Shown here: piece after piece, positions 17,735 to 27,608 of the stretch
How positions within the stretch are numbered: the first letter of the stretch is position 1
Layout of the letters: every line of letters starts with the position of its first letter
NCBI GenBank assembly: GCA_016722075.1
Contig: JADKGW010000001.1
Location: 1,984,001 to 2,048,000, forward strand
Source: Candidatus Kouleothrix ribensis
GTDB taxonomy: Bacteria; Chloroflexota; Chloroflexia; Chloroflexales; Roseiflexaceae
DNA length: 64,000 nt
Direction of reading: 5' to 3'
Translations under genes and position numbers: made by a program
Notes under the pieces: generated by a model
What the model was told of the DNA's origin: nothing
Databases searched by the model: none
What the model saw: only the letters and a program-made list of their open reading frames with translations

Positions 17735-20700
17735 TTATGTAGGACTTCCCAGGTTCTGTAACCGCTGCATCTGCTCTACAAGTGGCTTGAAGAGCTTGCG
17801 ATCATAGAACTGCTGATTTTCACGTAGTATTTGCTCGGCTACAGCGATACATTCTTGGCGCGCGGTTCCTTGTTCATTCTCAGCGGCGTTCAGCTCTATC
17901 TGTATGCGGGCGTAAATAACGAACGAGTTGCGTAGATCTTCATAGGGTTGAAGGAGCTCACGGGCATACTTCGGATTATGTTTCAGTGCGCGCGCACGCA
18001 AGACATCGGAGATCATCTGCTCGCGGGGGCTTTCTGGGGTAAGTGTAGCAAGCAGATCAAGGGCATCTTGAAATTGGGATTTTGTCAAGAAGATATTGAC
18101 CATTGTAAGGATCGAACGCTTATCGCCGCGAATTCGTGCTTCTTCAGCATATACTAAAGCCTCGTCCAAGCGTTGAAGATCTGCCAGGATCTCTGCAGCA
18201 CGAAAGTATAATTTTGAATTATCAGCTTGTAAAGCTAGAGCTTCATTGATAATATCCAATGCTCTTTGCTCGGATATATCGCCAGAGCGAAGCTGGGCAT
18301 TTATATAGAGATCTAGATAATTTTCCTCAAACAGCGGGATAAACTCGCGCGCTTCGCTTAGTAGCTCAACGGCTTCAGCATAGCGTTTACTGCGATCTTT
18401 GCTATTTCCCGTGCGCTGATCGGCCTCGGCCATGAGTAATACGGCTAGATTAGCATTTATTTGAGGGTAGTAAAGGCGCCCATCCCAACGTTTAATCCGA
18501 CCATTCCTGAAAAAATGAATCGCTTCTTCCATATTACCTTGGGCATCAGATATCATACCCCGTTCACGAAATACTTTTGATTTCAGTAGTTTACTAGGTT
18601 GACGCTCCAATTTGTCTAATATTTCTGTCGCTTTATGATAATCTCTCAACTGCCTAAAAGCTCTTGCCTGATACAAAAGTATTTCTGAGTCAGTCGGATC
18701 GATTTTCAGCCACTCTTGGGCAAACTCAGCACAGGCTTTATAATCTTTGGCTTGCTGATACATCACCAACACCATCTCGCGCAAATGCCCGCGCAACCTA
18801 AACGGGATCTGATTTGCTTTGGTATTTTGCCTAGTAGTTAACAATAAACGGTGTGCGGGCTCAGCGATTTTTAGTAATTTTTTGCTCAAGCGAAGATAAT
18901 CTTTATTACCCGCGTTCCTATCTTTTTTAGGAATCACCGCCATATCCTCGGAGATGCGCTTTACTTCTTTCCAGGAAAAATCAGCTAGCTCCAGTGCAAG
19001 CGTTTCATATGTGTTCTGATGAAGAGCTTTATCGGAGAAATAAGAAATCAGGAGTGGTTGGAGTTCGATTACATCGACGCTTTGATTAATGAGCATTAAA
19101 CTCATTAGCTTTTCTATAGAATCCTGGACATTTTCGGTACCTTTGCCCGCAATTGACTTGATGGTTAAGAGCTGTCGGGTACTCATTCCTGAGCTAAATA
19201 TAGCTAGAGCTTGCAAGATAGTTTGATCCAGATCATTAAGCTGGGAAAGTATATTTGAAACAATATACTCTGCAACTTTCCTCTGAAATCTGGAAATAAA
19301 CCTGACCTGGGCAAGTCTTTTAGGGTTTTCGAACATCAAGTAACCGATTATCATACGTGCAGCGAGTGGGAAGCCTTCTAGTTGCTCGACTAATGTCTTT
19401 AAATCGCTATCGGAGTAGGACGATAACATTTGATTTGACGATGTAATCCAATGTCGTACGATTAAATTCATAAATTCGTCGGATAATCGATCAATTCTTA
19501 TGATATCGATATATTTTGCTTCTTCGGGAGATATTTCAGTTCTTCTTGTACTAGATATAATGATAGGGAATGCGATTTCTTGGGCAACCAACGCATTAAT
19601 AAAACCTTGCAAATACTTACGCAATGATCCTTCAGTAGTCATGGCATGTTGAGCATTGTTAATAAAGAGTACGCCCCCCTGTGCAACGCGTTCTAAAACT
19701 TTATTCACAGATATTTTCATTAACTCGTTATCGGAAAATAATTCAGAGGGTTGGACATTCCCGGTTTCAGCAATTGCCTCGCGCGCTAATAATTCTAAAT
19801 CATGGCCGGGGGATAAATTTATTTGTATTAGATCGCGGTGAAACCTTGAGCGCACAGCTGCCCGTAATAAGCTAGCCTTCCCAATACCGGGTACGCCGGT
19901 TAAATAAATAATCCTACTGCGGGTAATTGCTAATTCAAGCTGATCTAGCTCATGGCCGCGATTAACGAAAAACTCGATTTTATCAGCCCGAGTATTCGTA
20001 TTACTCTGAAGTAAATCGATTATCTTATCATTATTGTCCTGTAATGATATTTTCCTTCTCTCTTGTAATATGCTTTCAACAGTATCAGGAAACGAGGTAT
20101 TATCGAGTTGAGCTATAACGATATGATATTTCCGCTGCTCTAAATCAAGCAATGTCTCACTACGTAGTTCTAATTTAAACCAATAACTGTTAATTGAATT
20201 TTTACTCATGAGAAATAAAAACCATTTATCTGTATGGTTATTTAACGATATATAATTTTTAAGTTGAAAATTGCTATTTAACTCAAAAAATTCAATATCT
20301 ACTGACGATTTATTTAAAGATTTTTCAATCTCTTCGCTTAAATTTAATGCTTGCAAAGTATCTTCATCTGCATACGCAATGATCACGGATTTCTTCGAGA
20401 TCGGTTTATCTATTATTTCTGGTTGCGCACTTTGCACTTTCACCTGATCCAATTCGGAGTAATTCAGCTCAGGCAAAGGCGATGACCGGGCTAGCCCGCC
20501 CCTACTAATGACAAACATTGCAAAAGCTGCAGCATTTTTGGCAGCCAGCTGTTGTCTTTGGGTTTTATCATCTTTTTTATTTCCGTCAGCCCAATCACAT
20601 ATTCCTTTGACAATAATCCAATCGGTTTTAGATATACTAGCCGCCGTGTAAACACCAAAACCCTCCATCTCGCCGCCAATAGCCTCTGGCCATATATCTA

Positions 20701-21262
20701 ATAGCTTATCTCTGAAGTTTAGATTATCAATAAGTTTAGAGCCAGATAAAAGGAGGCCAAATGTTACTTCTGAATCGCGCCAATATAGTTCGCCATCCCG
20801 AAATCGGTCGAGTAATTTAGTGGCACTTTGAATTCGCTCGCCACGAGGGATAATATGGACGTCTTGATTTTGTGTCTCTATTTTTTGTAGGTCGTACTCC
20901 TGGATGTGCTGTGATACAAGGACTTCCCCGATTTCCTGTTTCTCTTGATGGACGCCAAACGCTATTCCGACCATAATGATGCTTGATGGAGAAAGATCTC
21001 GAATGGCCGCTGTGATGGTAGCCTGCGAACCAGCCGTGCCTCCTGCGCCCATTTCTGAGCGAACCATTGCCACGCGCGCGCCGCCGATCTTGCCTAAATC
21101 GTAGTATGTTTTCTGATTGTAAAATTGTGTGGGTACGCACCCGTACTGACTCTCGGTAAGTGCAAGCACAGCCCGCGCCTCTATTTTCGTTACTGTTACC
21201 AATAGAACATCAACTGCTTCATTATCAGCGTTATCACTAGTTTTGAAGTTTGGCGTTGACAT
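17735..21262 (-). CDS. PNP-TIR-STAND-TPR multidomain protein (candidate defence protein)
   Basis: A 1175-residue AT-rich gene in GC-rich surroundings. Residues about 15-255 are a PNP/MTA-SAH nucleosidase-like domain (GGEMEGFGVY, GICDWAD with the catalytic-type Asp). About 290-400 resembles a TIR domain (SVIIAYADED, NSINSYWFKLEL with the Glu). About 430-700 is a STAND ATPase with GVPGIGKASLL near 455 and VLFINNAQ; the usual Thr/Ser after GK is Ala and the Walker B Asp is Asn. The remainder is TPR repeats (EFAQEWLKIDPTDSEILLYQ). This is the architecture of NLR-like antiphage proteins in which a sensor TPR region releases nucleotide-degrading effectors. No accessory gene is adjacent. Confidence 0.75.
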   Translation of the reverse strand: MSTPNFKTSDNADNEAVDVLLVTVTKIEARAVLALTESQYGCVPTQFYNQKTYYDLGKIGGARVAMVRSEMGAGGTAGSQATITAAIRDLSPSSIIMVGIAFGVHQEKQEIGEVLVSQHIQEYDLQKIETQNQDVHIIPRGERIQSATKLLDRFRDGELYWRDSEVTFGLLLSGSKLIDNLNFRDKLLDIWPEAIGGEMEGFGVYTAASISKTDWIIVKGICDWADGNKKDDKTQRQQLAAKNAAAFAMFVISRGGLARSSPLPELNYSELDQVKVQSAQPEIIDKPISKKSVIIAYADEDTLQALNLSEEIEKSLNKSSVDIEFFELNSNFQLKNYISLNNHTDKWFLFLMSKNSINSYWFKLELRSETLLDLEQRKYHIVIAQLDNTSFPDTVESILQERRKISLQDNNDKIIDLLQSNTNTRADKIEFFVNRGHELDQLELAITRSRIIYLTGVPGIGKASLLRAAVRSRFHRDLIQINLSPGHDLELLAREAIAETGNVQPSELFSDNELMKISVNKVLERVAQGGVLFINNAQHAMTTEGSLRKYLQGFINALVAQEIAFPIIISSTRRTEISPEEAKYIDIIRIDRLSDEFMNLIVRHWITSSNQMLSSYSDSDLKTLVEQLEGFPLAARMIIGYLMFENPKRLAQVRFISRFQRKVAEYIVSNILSQLNDLDQTILQALAIFSSGMSTRQLLTIKSIAGKGTENVQDSIEKLMSLMLINQSVDVIELQPLLISYFSDKALHQNTYETLALELADFSWKEVKRISEDMAVIPKKDRNAGNKDYLRLSKKLLKIAEPAHRLLLTTRQNTKANQIPFRLRGHLREMVLVMYQQAKDYKACAEFAQEWLKIDPTDSEILLYQARAFRQLRDYHKATEILDKLERQPSKLLKSKVFRERGMISDAQGNMEEAIHFFRNGRIKRWDGRLYYPQINANLAVLLMAEADQRTGNSKDRSKRYAEAVELLSEAREFIPLFEENYLDLYINAQLRSGDISEQRALDIINEALALQADNSKLYFRAAEILADLQRLDEALVYAEEARIRGDKRSILTMVNIFLTKSQFQDALDLLATLTPESPREQMISDVLRARALKHNPKYARELLQPYEDLRNSFVIYARIQIELNAAENEQGTARQECIAVAEQILRENQQFYDRKLFKPLVEQMQRLQNLGSPT

Positions 21263-21379
21263 GTGGCCTCCAAGATTATAGTGATTCTATAACGTGGATG
21301 ATAAGGATGGTGGGTTGATTTTATCATGATAAAGCTAGGCTGTAAATGAACTAACGCTGTAGTAACCAATAGTGTCCTA

Positions 21380-21632
21380 AGTCGCCCGATGGAAAAGCGG
21401 GTCTTAACTCTATAGTTGATCCGCGTAATACCTCCGTACTTGTCCTCAGTGCGGGTATAGCGCCAAAGCAAACCGCAGAACCCAAGCCTCGTTTGCCTGC
21501 ACATCCTGTGGCTACGCTGGCCATGCGGATGTGATCGCTGCCGGGAATATTTCCGGCAGAGCGCCAGTAAGCGTGCCATACTGCTTGGAGGCGGTTGGGC
21601 CGTCGCGCCAGAGCAAAGCCCAGCAGCTTTAG
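21380..21632 (+). pseudogene. TnpB (IS200/IS605 OrfB) C-terminal remnant
   Basis: Reading plus strand, SIVDPRNTS (21412-21435) shifts frame by one base loss into CPQCGYSAKANRRTQASF and then CTSCGYAGHADVIAAGNI, ending at a stop at 21630-21632. This is the paired CxxC zinc finger and HADxxAAxNI end of TnpB. The RuvC core upstream is missing and no tnpA or guide-RNA end was recognised, so this is an inactive fragment sitting between the PNP-TIR gene and the decayed glycosyltransferase. Confidence 0.75.
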
Positions 21633-23676
21633 CACTGGATAGCTTACTGAAGCTGCAGCTCGCGCACATGAATATGAAAGCCCTCGGTCGGACTGGCGCG
21701 CAGATCCAGGATCTCGACCCGCACAGCCGATACCTGCACCGCATCGTCCGCGAACGCCAGTTCGACATGCGGGTCGTTCGGGAGGTCGTGGTACTCGTGC
21801 TCGGCGTTTAGTGCGCGCCCAGCGGCGATGGTAGCCGCCACATTCACCCGAAAAAGCGGCATCGTCGCCAGGTCAAGCCCGATCGCGCGCAGCGCGCGCG
21901 GCTGGTCGAGGCGCAGCTCGATCAGCCGCGGGTTGGCGTCGAGGCCGCGCATCAACGTATCGCGGTTGCGATCAAATATATCGCCGGGCTGGCCTATATC
22001 GAGCAGCGAGGTGTGCACGCCGATCACCTGCCCATCGAGCTGCACCTCGGCGTAGGCCAGCTGCTCGCCCGGCGCCGCCGAGCCGGGGGTGCCGCCGCGT
22101 TGCCTGCCAACAGTTCGGGCCGTACCGGCGCGACGTAAAACATCGGCCAGCCGCGCGGATCGAGGAACTGCTGCGCCGGCAATAATTGCGCGCACGCTGC
22201 GAGCTGGGGCGCCGGCAGCGCGTCGTTGAAACTCCAGAGCAGCACAGCCGGCTGCTGCAACAGCTCGAGCTGAGTACACGTCAGCGTATGCGGATCAAGT
22301 GCTTGAATCGTTCGTGGCCGTGCCAGCGTTAGCTTCACAAACGGCGCGGCCGGTATGTCCTGGGCCTAGCAGCACCCGGCCAGGTACACCTGCGTTTGAT
22401 CGGGCAGCCGATCGACATACGCGGCGATCTCGGTATTGATCGAGACACCATGATACGGCAGGCCGCCGATATAGTCGCCAAAATAGCGTTCCATATTCAG
22501 CCCGAAGATCACCGCCAGCAGTAGCGCGCCAACTACTGACCCGGTTCGCAACCGGCCTACCGCCGGAATACCGCGCACCAGCCACCAGATTCCGCTCGCC
22601 ACCAGTATGTAGGCGAACGGCGCCGCGCCAAGCGTACGCGATGCCGAAGGCACCTTGGTCGGCCGAGCCAGCACCAGGATCGATGGCAACTAGAGCAGTT
22701 CAAACGGCACCAACAGCACCGCGCACCAGCGCCGGCGCGCCGGCCGCAACCAGAGGAGCACACCGGCCAACAACAGCTCGCCGTTGATCAGATCGAGGTG
22801 CGGCGCCCCGCTCAGGTTGCTGCGAAATATGACATCGCCGCGAACGTGAAACGCCAGCGCCGCACTGCCAAAATTATGCAGCAGCGCGCGCAATGGGCTT
22901 TCTTGCGCCAAAAGCTTGCCGCCGATATAGCCACCAGTAAAATTATGCGGATCCTGATACACGATCCCTGCGAATGGTAACGTGCAGATCACCGTTACCA
23001 ATACGAAGAGCCGCAGCTGCGCCCAGCTGACCGCTTGCCCGGCCCAGCTCAGGCACAGCAACGTCGCCAGCGTTACACCCGGCAGCACAAAGCGCTGCGG
23101 GTAAGCGTACAGCCCCAACGCCGAGACAGCCGCGCACGCGATCAGGTCGGCCGTGCGGGCATGCAGAACCACGCGCACCGTCAGCCAGATCGCCACCGTC
23201 GCCAGCAGCGGCACAATGATCTGCGAGTTCCCCAGGCGACTCCAGATCAGCAGCCAGGATGATACGCCCGCGATTGTAACTGCCAGCAGCGCGAAGTAAT
23301 CGTCGATCAGCCGGCGGCTCAGCGCGTAGGTTGCGGCCAACACGCCCAGGCTCACGATCACCGCAGCCAGCTTCAAGCTGAAATAACTAAGGCCAGTGAG
23401 CGCCAGAATCGGCACGACCGTATAGTGATCCAACGGCCCAGCGCTCAGCACAAACTCGAGCGGCCATTCGCCCGCCAACACGCGCCGAACATAGTTATAC
23501 ACAATCTCGATATCGCCGTACAGGTCGGTCTGAAGCGATCCGAGTAGCAGCAGCCGCAAATTCAGCACCAACACAGCCGTGCCCAACGCCAGCGCAAAAA
23601 AACCGTCGGGGCAATAGCCGGGTACAAGGAGCTGTGGTAGACTGAGCTGTGGGATACCAACGCGGAGGAGGACGAC

Positions 23677-24732
23677 TTGCGACGCGCCAAAGTCTACCCC
23701 CACGTCACCAAGCAGATCTACCATCCTGAGATCACCACGTGTCTGACGTGTGGCCGCCGCCTGCGCCGCGCCACCAGCCTTGCTCAACGCACGGTGGTCA
23801 CCTTGGACGGGGTGCGACAGGTCGTCCACTGCGGCTACCGCTGCCCAGACCCAGCCTGCACGACGGCGACACGTATCTACCGCAGTACCGTCGCCGATGG
23901 GCTTGCGCTGCCCGGCTTTACCTTCGGTCTCGACATCATACTGCTGGTCGGTCACCTCCGGCTCGCGGAACACAAGACGGTGGACGAAGTGCATCTCGCG
24001 CTTCAGACACGGCTCACGCCCTTCGGTACGACGGTCTCGCGGCGCGAAATCCTCTACCTGTTCGATGCGTACTGCACGCTGCTTCGCGCCAGCCAATCTA
24101 TCGCTGACGACGACGCCTGGCAGGAGAAAGCCCGCGCAAACGGTGGCATTATCATTTCTATTGATGGTATTCAGCCAGACAAAGGGAGCGAAACCATCTA
24201 CCTCGTTCGCGACAGCGTGACCGGCCGGCTGCTTGCCGCCGAGAACGTGCGCATCAATGACACGATGACCATGACCAGCCTGCTGCGCCCCATCCGCGAC
24301 CTGGGCGTGCCGGTGGTGGGAGCGGTCAGCGATGGGCAGGAGCAGCGACTCCTGCCCATCGCCGCTCTGTGGCCGGACATCCCCCACCAACTCTGCCAGT
24401 TTCACTATCTGCGTGAGGCGACCCGGCCGATGTACGATGTCGACCGGAAGGTGCGTAAACAGATCCGCAAAGCACTCCAGCAGGCCGTGCGAGCAGTCCG
24501 GCGCCAAGTCGAAACCCAGACCAGCAAACTTGATGGGCAGGCCGCCGACGACCAGCGCACAGCGTCCCAACTGCAGATCCTCGACGACTACGCCCTGGCG
24601 GCCCAAACCGCACTCAACGTCGATGCGCTTCAGCCCTTGCAGTATGCGAGCCCCGTGGTGGAAGACACACTCGACGCGATTGCCACGAGCCTGGAGGGGC
24701 TCGAAAAGGAGGCTCCACGGCGGCTGTTGTGA
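23677..24732 (+). CDS. Transposase, N-terminal frame
   Basis: A 351-residue frame with a Cys4 zinc-finger-like region (CLTCGRRL ... CGYRCPDPACTT, residues about 22-65) and the first part of an RNase H-fold core: IIISIDGIQPDKG (first Asp, near residue 165) and VVGAVSDGQEQ (second Asp, near 213), then QLCQFHYLREA. It ends in TGA overlapping the GTG start of the following frame by GTGA-type spacing, so the two halves are probably made by coupling or recoding, or the element has been split by mutation. Confidence 0.8.
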   Translation: MRRAKVYPHVTKQIYHPEITTCLTCGRRLRRATSLAQRTVVTLDGVRQVVHCGYRCPDPACTTATRIYRSTVADGLALPGFTFGLDIILLVGHLRLAEHKTVDEVHLALQTRLTPFGTTVSRREILYLFDAYCTLLRASQSIADDDAWQEKARANGGIIISIDGIQPDKGSETIYLVRDSVTGRLLAAENVRINDTMTMTSLLRPIRDLGVPVVGAVSDGQEQRLLPIAALWPDIPHQLCQFHYLREATRPMYDVDRKVRKQIRKALQQAVRAVRRQVETQTSKLDGQAADDQRTASQLQILDDYALAAQTALNVDALQPLQYASPVVEDTLDAIATSLEGLEKEAPRRLL

Positions 24733-25373
24733 CGGCCAAACACGCGTGCCTGCGAGACATCCTCGCCCGGCGCGAGCAGTGGCGCGATGAGCTGAAGCTG
24801 GTACGACGCCTGCACGGCGATGTGCTCGCAGCAGCGGGCATCTTGTCGGGTGCCACCCTCGAAAAAGAGCAGCAGCGAGTGACGAACGCGAGCGTCCAGC
24901 AGCGCTACGCGCAGTGGTGTGAGGAACTGCGGGAGCGCCTCACCAGCACGACGCTGAGCGAGACTGAGCGACGCTGTCTGAGCCACTTCCTGCACGTGAC
25001 CACGAACATGAGCCCACAGCTGTTCAACTGCTACGATCTTGAAGCGATGCCGCGCACGAACAACGATATGGAGGGCTTCATCCGCAGCGTGAAGACGCGG
25101 TATCGGCGCGTAAGTGGACGCAAAAACTGGAACCGTTACCTGATCCGCTATGGTACGCGGGTCGCATTCTACGAGGCCCGCTCCCGCAGTGGCGAGCTTG
25201 CTGAAATGACCGCCGGAATGCGCCGGGTGAATGGATACCGCTGGCGCCAGGACCGCCTTGCGCAGACAGCACGCCAGCAGGAGCAGCTCAAGCAGCATCG
25301 CGTGCGCCACCAGCGGGACGCCTATCTGGCTGATCAGGAGGCCCGCTGGGCTGCCCTTCACCCTCGTACCTGA
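24729..25373 (+). CDS. Transposase, C-terminal frame
   Basis: A 214-residue continuation that starts GTG at 24729, overlapping the upstream stop by 3-4 nt. RTNNDMEGFIRSVKTRYRRV near residue 105 supplies the likely catalytic Glu, followed by a basic helical tail. Together with the upstream frame it makes a complete DDE transposase. No ribosome site stands out, which supports translational coupling or frameshifting from the first frame. Confidence 0.75.
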   Translation: MTAKHACLRDILARREQWRDELKLVRRLHGDVLAAAGILSGATLEKEQQRVTNASVQQRYAQWCEELRERLTSTTLSETERRCLSHFLHVTTNMSPQLFNCYDLEAMPRTNNDMEGFIRSVKTRYRRVSGRKNWNRYLIRYGTRVAFYEARSRSGELAEMTAGMRRVNGYRWRQDRLAQTARQQEQLKQHRVRHQRDAYLADQEARWAALHPRT

Positions 25374-25592
25374 TTATTGCCCCGACGGAAAAAAACGCGC
25401 CTGCCGCGCCGGCAAGCGCCAGGGTGAATCCAAGGTGAATCGGGCGTCGCGCGATCTACACGCGCGGCGCTGACCGGTTCGGCGGCCATGCCCACCACAG
25501 CCGGCCCGGCAGCGTGGCTGGCGGCAAGCTCCTGGCGGAGATCGGATGTAGATTCGACCAAAGGCTGATCGTCCATAGCCGCAGCTCCACCA

Positions 25593-26363
25593 TCAGGCAG
25601 CCAACAGGCCATCGATGCGCTCGAGCACCAGCGTCGGCGCCAGGCCCGAGGCCGCCAGGCGCTCGCGGTTAGCGTCGCCGGTGAGCACCAGGCAGGTGGC
25701 CATGCCGGCGTCGATGCCCATCTGCATATCGGTCTCGAGCCGGTCGCCAACCATAATACAGCGCGCGGCCGGCAGCTTGAGCAGATCCATAATCAGCGCG
25801 ACCATGATCGGCGAAGGCTTGCCGACGATCGGGTCGCATCGTACGCCCGTACAGGCCTCGATCGCCGCGATGATCGCGGCCGCGTCGGGCTCGCCGCCGG
25901 CCGGCGTTGGGCAGAAGCGGTCGGGGTTGGTGGCGACCAGGCGCGCGCCCTTGCGGATGGCGTCGAAGGCCACCTGGAGCTTATGGTAGGCGAATGTGCG
26001 ATCGAACGAGGCGACCACGATCTCGATCGCGCCGGCCTGCTCGCTGAACTGAAAGCCGGCCGCTGCCAGGTCGTGCTTGAGTGGCTCCTCGCCAACCACG
26101 AACAGCGTCGCGCCAGGTGCCTCGCGCAGCAGCCACGCGGCCATCACGAACGACGAGTTGACAATGTCGTCGATGGGGGTGGCAATGCCCATGGCGCTAA
26201 GCTTGGCGGCGTACTGCGCGCGCGTCTTGGTTGGGTTATTCGAAAGAAAGATCGTGCGCTTGCCGGCCGCGCGCAGCGCCGCGATCGTCTCGGCCGCGCC
26301 GGGCAGCAGCTGGTCGCCCAGATAGATCGTGCCGTCGAGATCGAAGATATAGGCGTCGTACAT
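25593..26363 (-). CDS. HAD-IIA family sugar/aryl phosphatase (NagD-like)
   Basis: A 256-residue HAD phosphatase with all motifs: FDLDGTIYLG (motif I, nucleophile Asp at residue 8), FLSNNPTKT (motif II), VGKPSPIM (Lys, motif III) and CIMVGDRLETD (motif IV). A cap between motifs II and III fits the IIA subclass, which includes NagD, phosphoglycolate and p-nitrophenyl phosphatases. The physiological substrate cannot be read. The decayed glycosyltransferase starts 17 nt downstream, so the two once formed an operon. Confidence 0.88.
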   Translation of the reverse strand: MYDAYIFDLDGTIYLGDQLLPGAAETIAALRAAGKRTIFLSNNPTKTRAQYAAKLSAMGIATPIDDIVNSSFVMAAWLLREAPGATLFVVGEEPLKHDLAAAGFQFSEQAGAIEIVVASFDRTFAYHKLQVAFDAIRKGARLVATNPDRFCPTPAGGEPDAAAIIAAIEACTGVRCDPIVGKPSPIMVALIMDLLKLPAARCIMVGDRLETDMQMGIDAGMATCLVLTGDANRERLAASGLAPTLVLERIDGLLAA

Positions 26364-26420
26364 ATGGGTCTCGCTTTACTCTTGGTGGATGCCGGCTTCA
26401 TTGTCTTCACAAATGCGTAT

Positions 26421-26640
26421 TCGTCAACTCGGGGCGCAGCGCCCCCGTGCCCCCGCTGAGGGCGCAGCGCCCCCGTGCCCCCGCTGAGGGCGCTGCGCCC
26501 CGTGCCCCCGCTGAGGGCGGATACATCGATCCGCCCGTACGGGGCGCTGCGCCCCCGTGCCCCCGCTGAGGGCGGATACATCGATCCGCCCTTACCGGGG
26601 CGCTTCGCCCCCGTGCCCCCGATTAGGGGAACCGAGCCGG
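26421..26640. repeat. GC-rich short tandem repeats downstream of the HAD gene start
   Basis: About four or five copies of GGCGCAGCGCCCCCGTGCCC followed by CCGCTGAG, two of them separated by GGATACATCGATCCGCCC, itself partly palindromic (GGAT-ACATCG-ATCC). The region is upstream of the HAD gene on the minus strand. Frames across it are arginine/proline-rich and not credible proteins. Confidence 0.8.
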
Positions 26641-26747
26641 TTCCCCTAAAACCCCTCCGGCAAAGGACGTCATCCCAGCCCACTGCGCATCGACGCATGC
26701 CATGGCCGAGTGACTCAGGTGATGCGCACCGAAGCACGCATGCGTGT

Positions 26748-27424
26748 GCCCACGATCATTCGGGCTGCGCCAGGGCATGCGCGCCAATGGAACGTAGCCG
26801 ACCAGATGATCGCCCACGATCATTCGGGCTGCCCCAGGGCGTGCGCGCCAATGGAACGTAGCCGACCGGATGATCGCCCACGATCATTCGGGCTGCCCCA
26901 AGGCATGCGCGCCAATGGAACGTAGCCGACCAGATGATCGCCCACGATCATTCGGGCTGCCCAGGGCGTGCGCGCCAATGGAACGTAGCCGACCGGATGA
27001 TCGCCCACGATCATTCGGGCTGCCCCAAGGCATGCGCGCGAATGGAACGTAGCCGACCAGATGATCGCCCACGATCATTCGGGCTGCCCCAGGGCATGCG
27101 CGCGAATGGAACGTAGCCGACCAGATGATCGCCCACGATCATTCGGGCTGCCCCAAGGCATGCGCGCCAATGGAACGTAGCCGACCAGATGATCGCCCAC
27201 GATCATTCGGGCTGCCCCAGGCGTGCGCGCCAATGGAACGTAGCCGACCGGATGATCGCCCACGATCATTCGGGCTGCCCAGGGCGTGCGCGCCAATGGA
27301 ACGTAGCCGGCCAGATGATCGCCCACGATCATTCGGGCTGCCCCAGGGCGTGCGCGCCAATGGAACGTAGCCGACCAGATGATCGCCCACGATCATTCGG
27401 GCTGCCCCAAGGCATGCGCGCAGA
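26748..27424. repeat. 64-bp tandem repeat array, about 10.5 copies, each with a hairpin
   Basis: The unit is 63-64 bp and includes ATCATTCGGGCTGCCCCAGG, ATGCGCGCCAATGGAACG and TAGCCGACC(A/G)GATGATCGCC. Inside each unit ATGATCG-CCCA-CGATCAT is a perfect 7-bp inverted repeat. Ten copies of GGAACGTAGCC and eleven of GATCATTCGGGCTGC were counted. Copies alternate between (C)CAGATG/CCGGATG and CATGCG/CGTGCG variants, which suggests duplication of multi-unit blocks. There are no unique spacers, so this is not CRISPR. Both strands read open in some frames; no protein is proposed. Confidence 0.92.
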
Positions 27425-27439
27425 ACGGTGCGCATACGA

Positions 27440-27599
27440 CAGCCTCAAATAGGGGGTCCGGGGTGAAACCCCGGCGGCGGGGTGCAGGGGCCGGCGGCGG
27501 CCCCTGCCGCGGGGTTCGGGGGCGCGTAGCCCCCGCGTGCGTCTCGGGCGCGGGGTTCGGGGGCGCGCAGCCCCAGACGCGCGTGGCGCGTAGCCCAAC
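27440..27599. repeat. GC-rich block of short palindromes upstream of the methyltransferase
   Basis: A 160-bp stretch with successive hairpins: GGGGTGAAACCCC, GGGGCCGGCGGCGGCCCC and GGGGGCGCGTAGCCCCC. The same GGGGGCGC(A)GCCCCC theme recurs near 44.77 kb and at about 57.2 kb, so it looks like a dispersed palindromic element. No gene is seen. A TATGCT at 27600-27605 or TACAAT at 27605-27610 directly precedes or overlaps the downstream ATG and may be the -10 box. Confidence 0.6.
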
Positions 27600-27608
27600 T
27601 ATGCTACA

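Larger units (their letters stand above)
23603..25388. mobile_element. 1.79-kb insertion sequence with zinc-finger DDE transposase
   Basis: The ends are CCGTCGGGGCAATA at 23603-23616 and TATTGCCCCGACGG at 25375-25388, a 14-bp perfect terminal inverted repeat. Both ends abut a run of seven A's (23596-23602 and 25389-25395), so the target duplication is a poly-A tract of about 7-8 bp. The element carries two overlapping plus-strand frames. The family is not certain: an N-terminal Cys4 finger plus DDE core and 8-bp-class duplication recalls ISL3 elements, but the repeat ends do not look typical of them. Confidence 0.85.
21644..25576 (-). pseudogene. GT39-type membrane glycosyltransferase, split by IS and decayed
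   Basis: The N-terminus MDDQPLVESTSDLRQ starts at 25576 with GGAG upstream, 16 bp after the HAD gene stop. The frame reaches a T7 run at 25389-25395, where the insertion sequence sits, and resumes at 23602 as ALALGTAVLVLNLRL. The body shows GDIEIVYNYVRRVLAGEWP, GLYAYPQRF and many hydrophobic helices. In-frame TAG stops occur at 22690-22692 and 22366-22368, and a frameshift near 22090 leads to the last soluble domain (RVEILDLRASPTEGF). With 7 T's after excision the frames do not match; 8 T's would join them. Non-functional. Confidence 0.85.

Noticed and set aside
26748..27424. Tandem repeats considered as a CRISPR array
   Set aside because: Units are contiguous 63-64 bp copies with no unique spacers and no cas genes nearby.
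26623..27435. Several 60-98 residue frames on both strands in the 64-bp array
   Set aside because: They simply translate the repeat unit, and none has a ribosome site or independent support.
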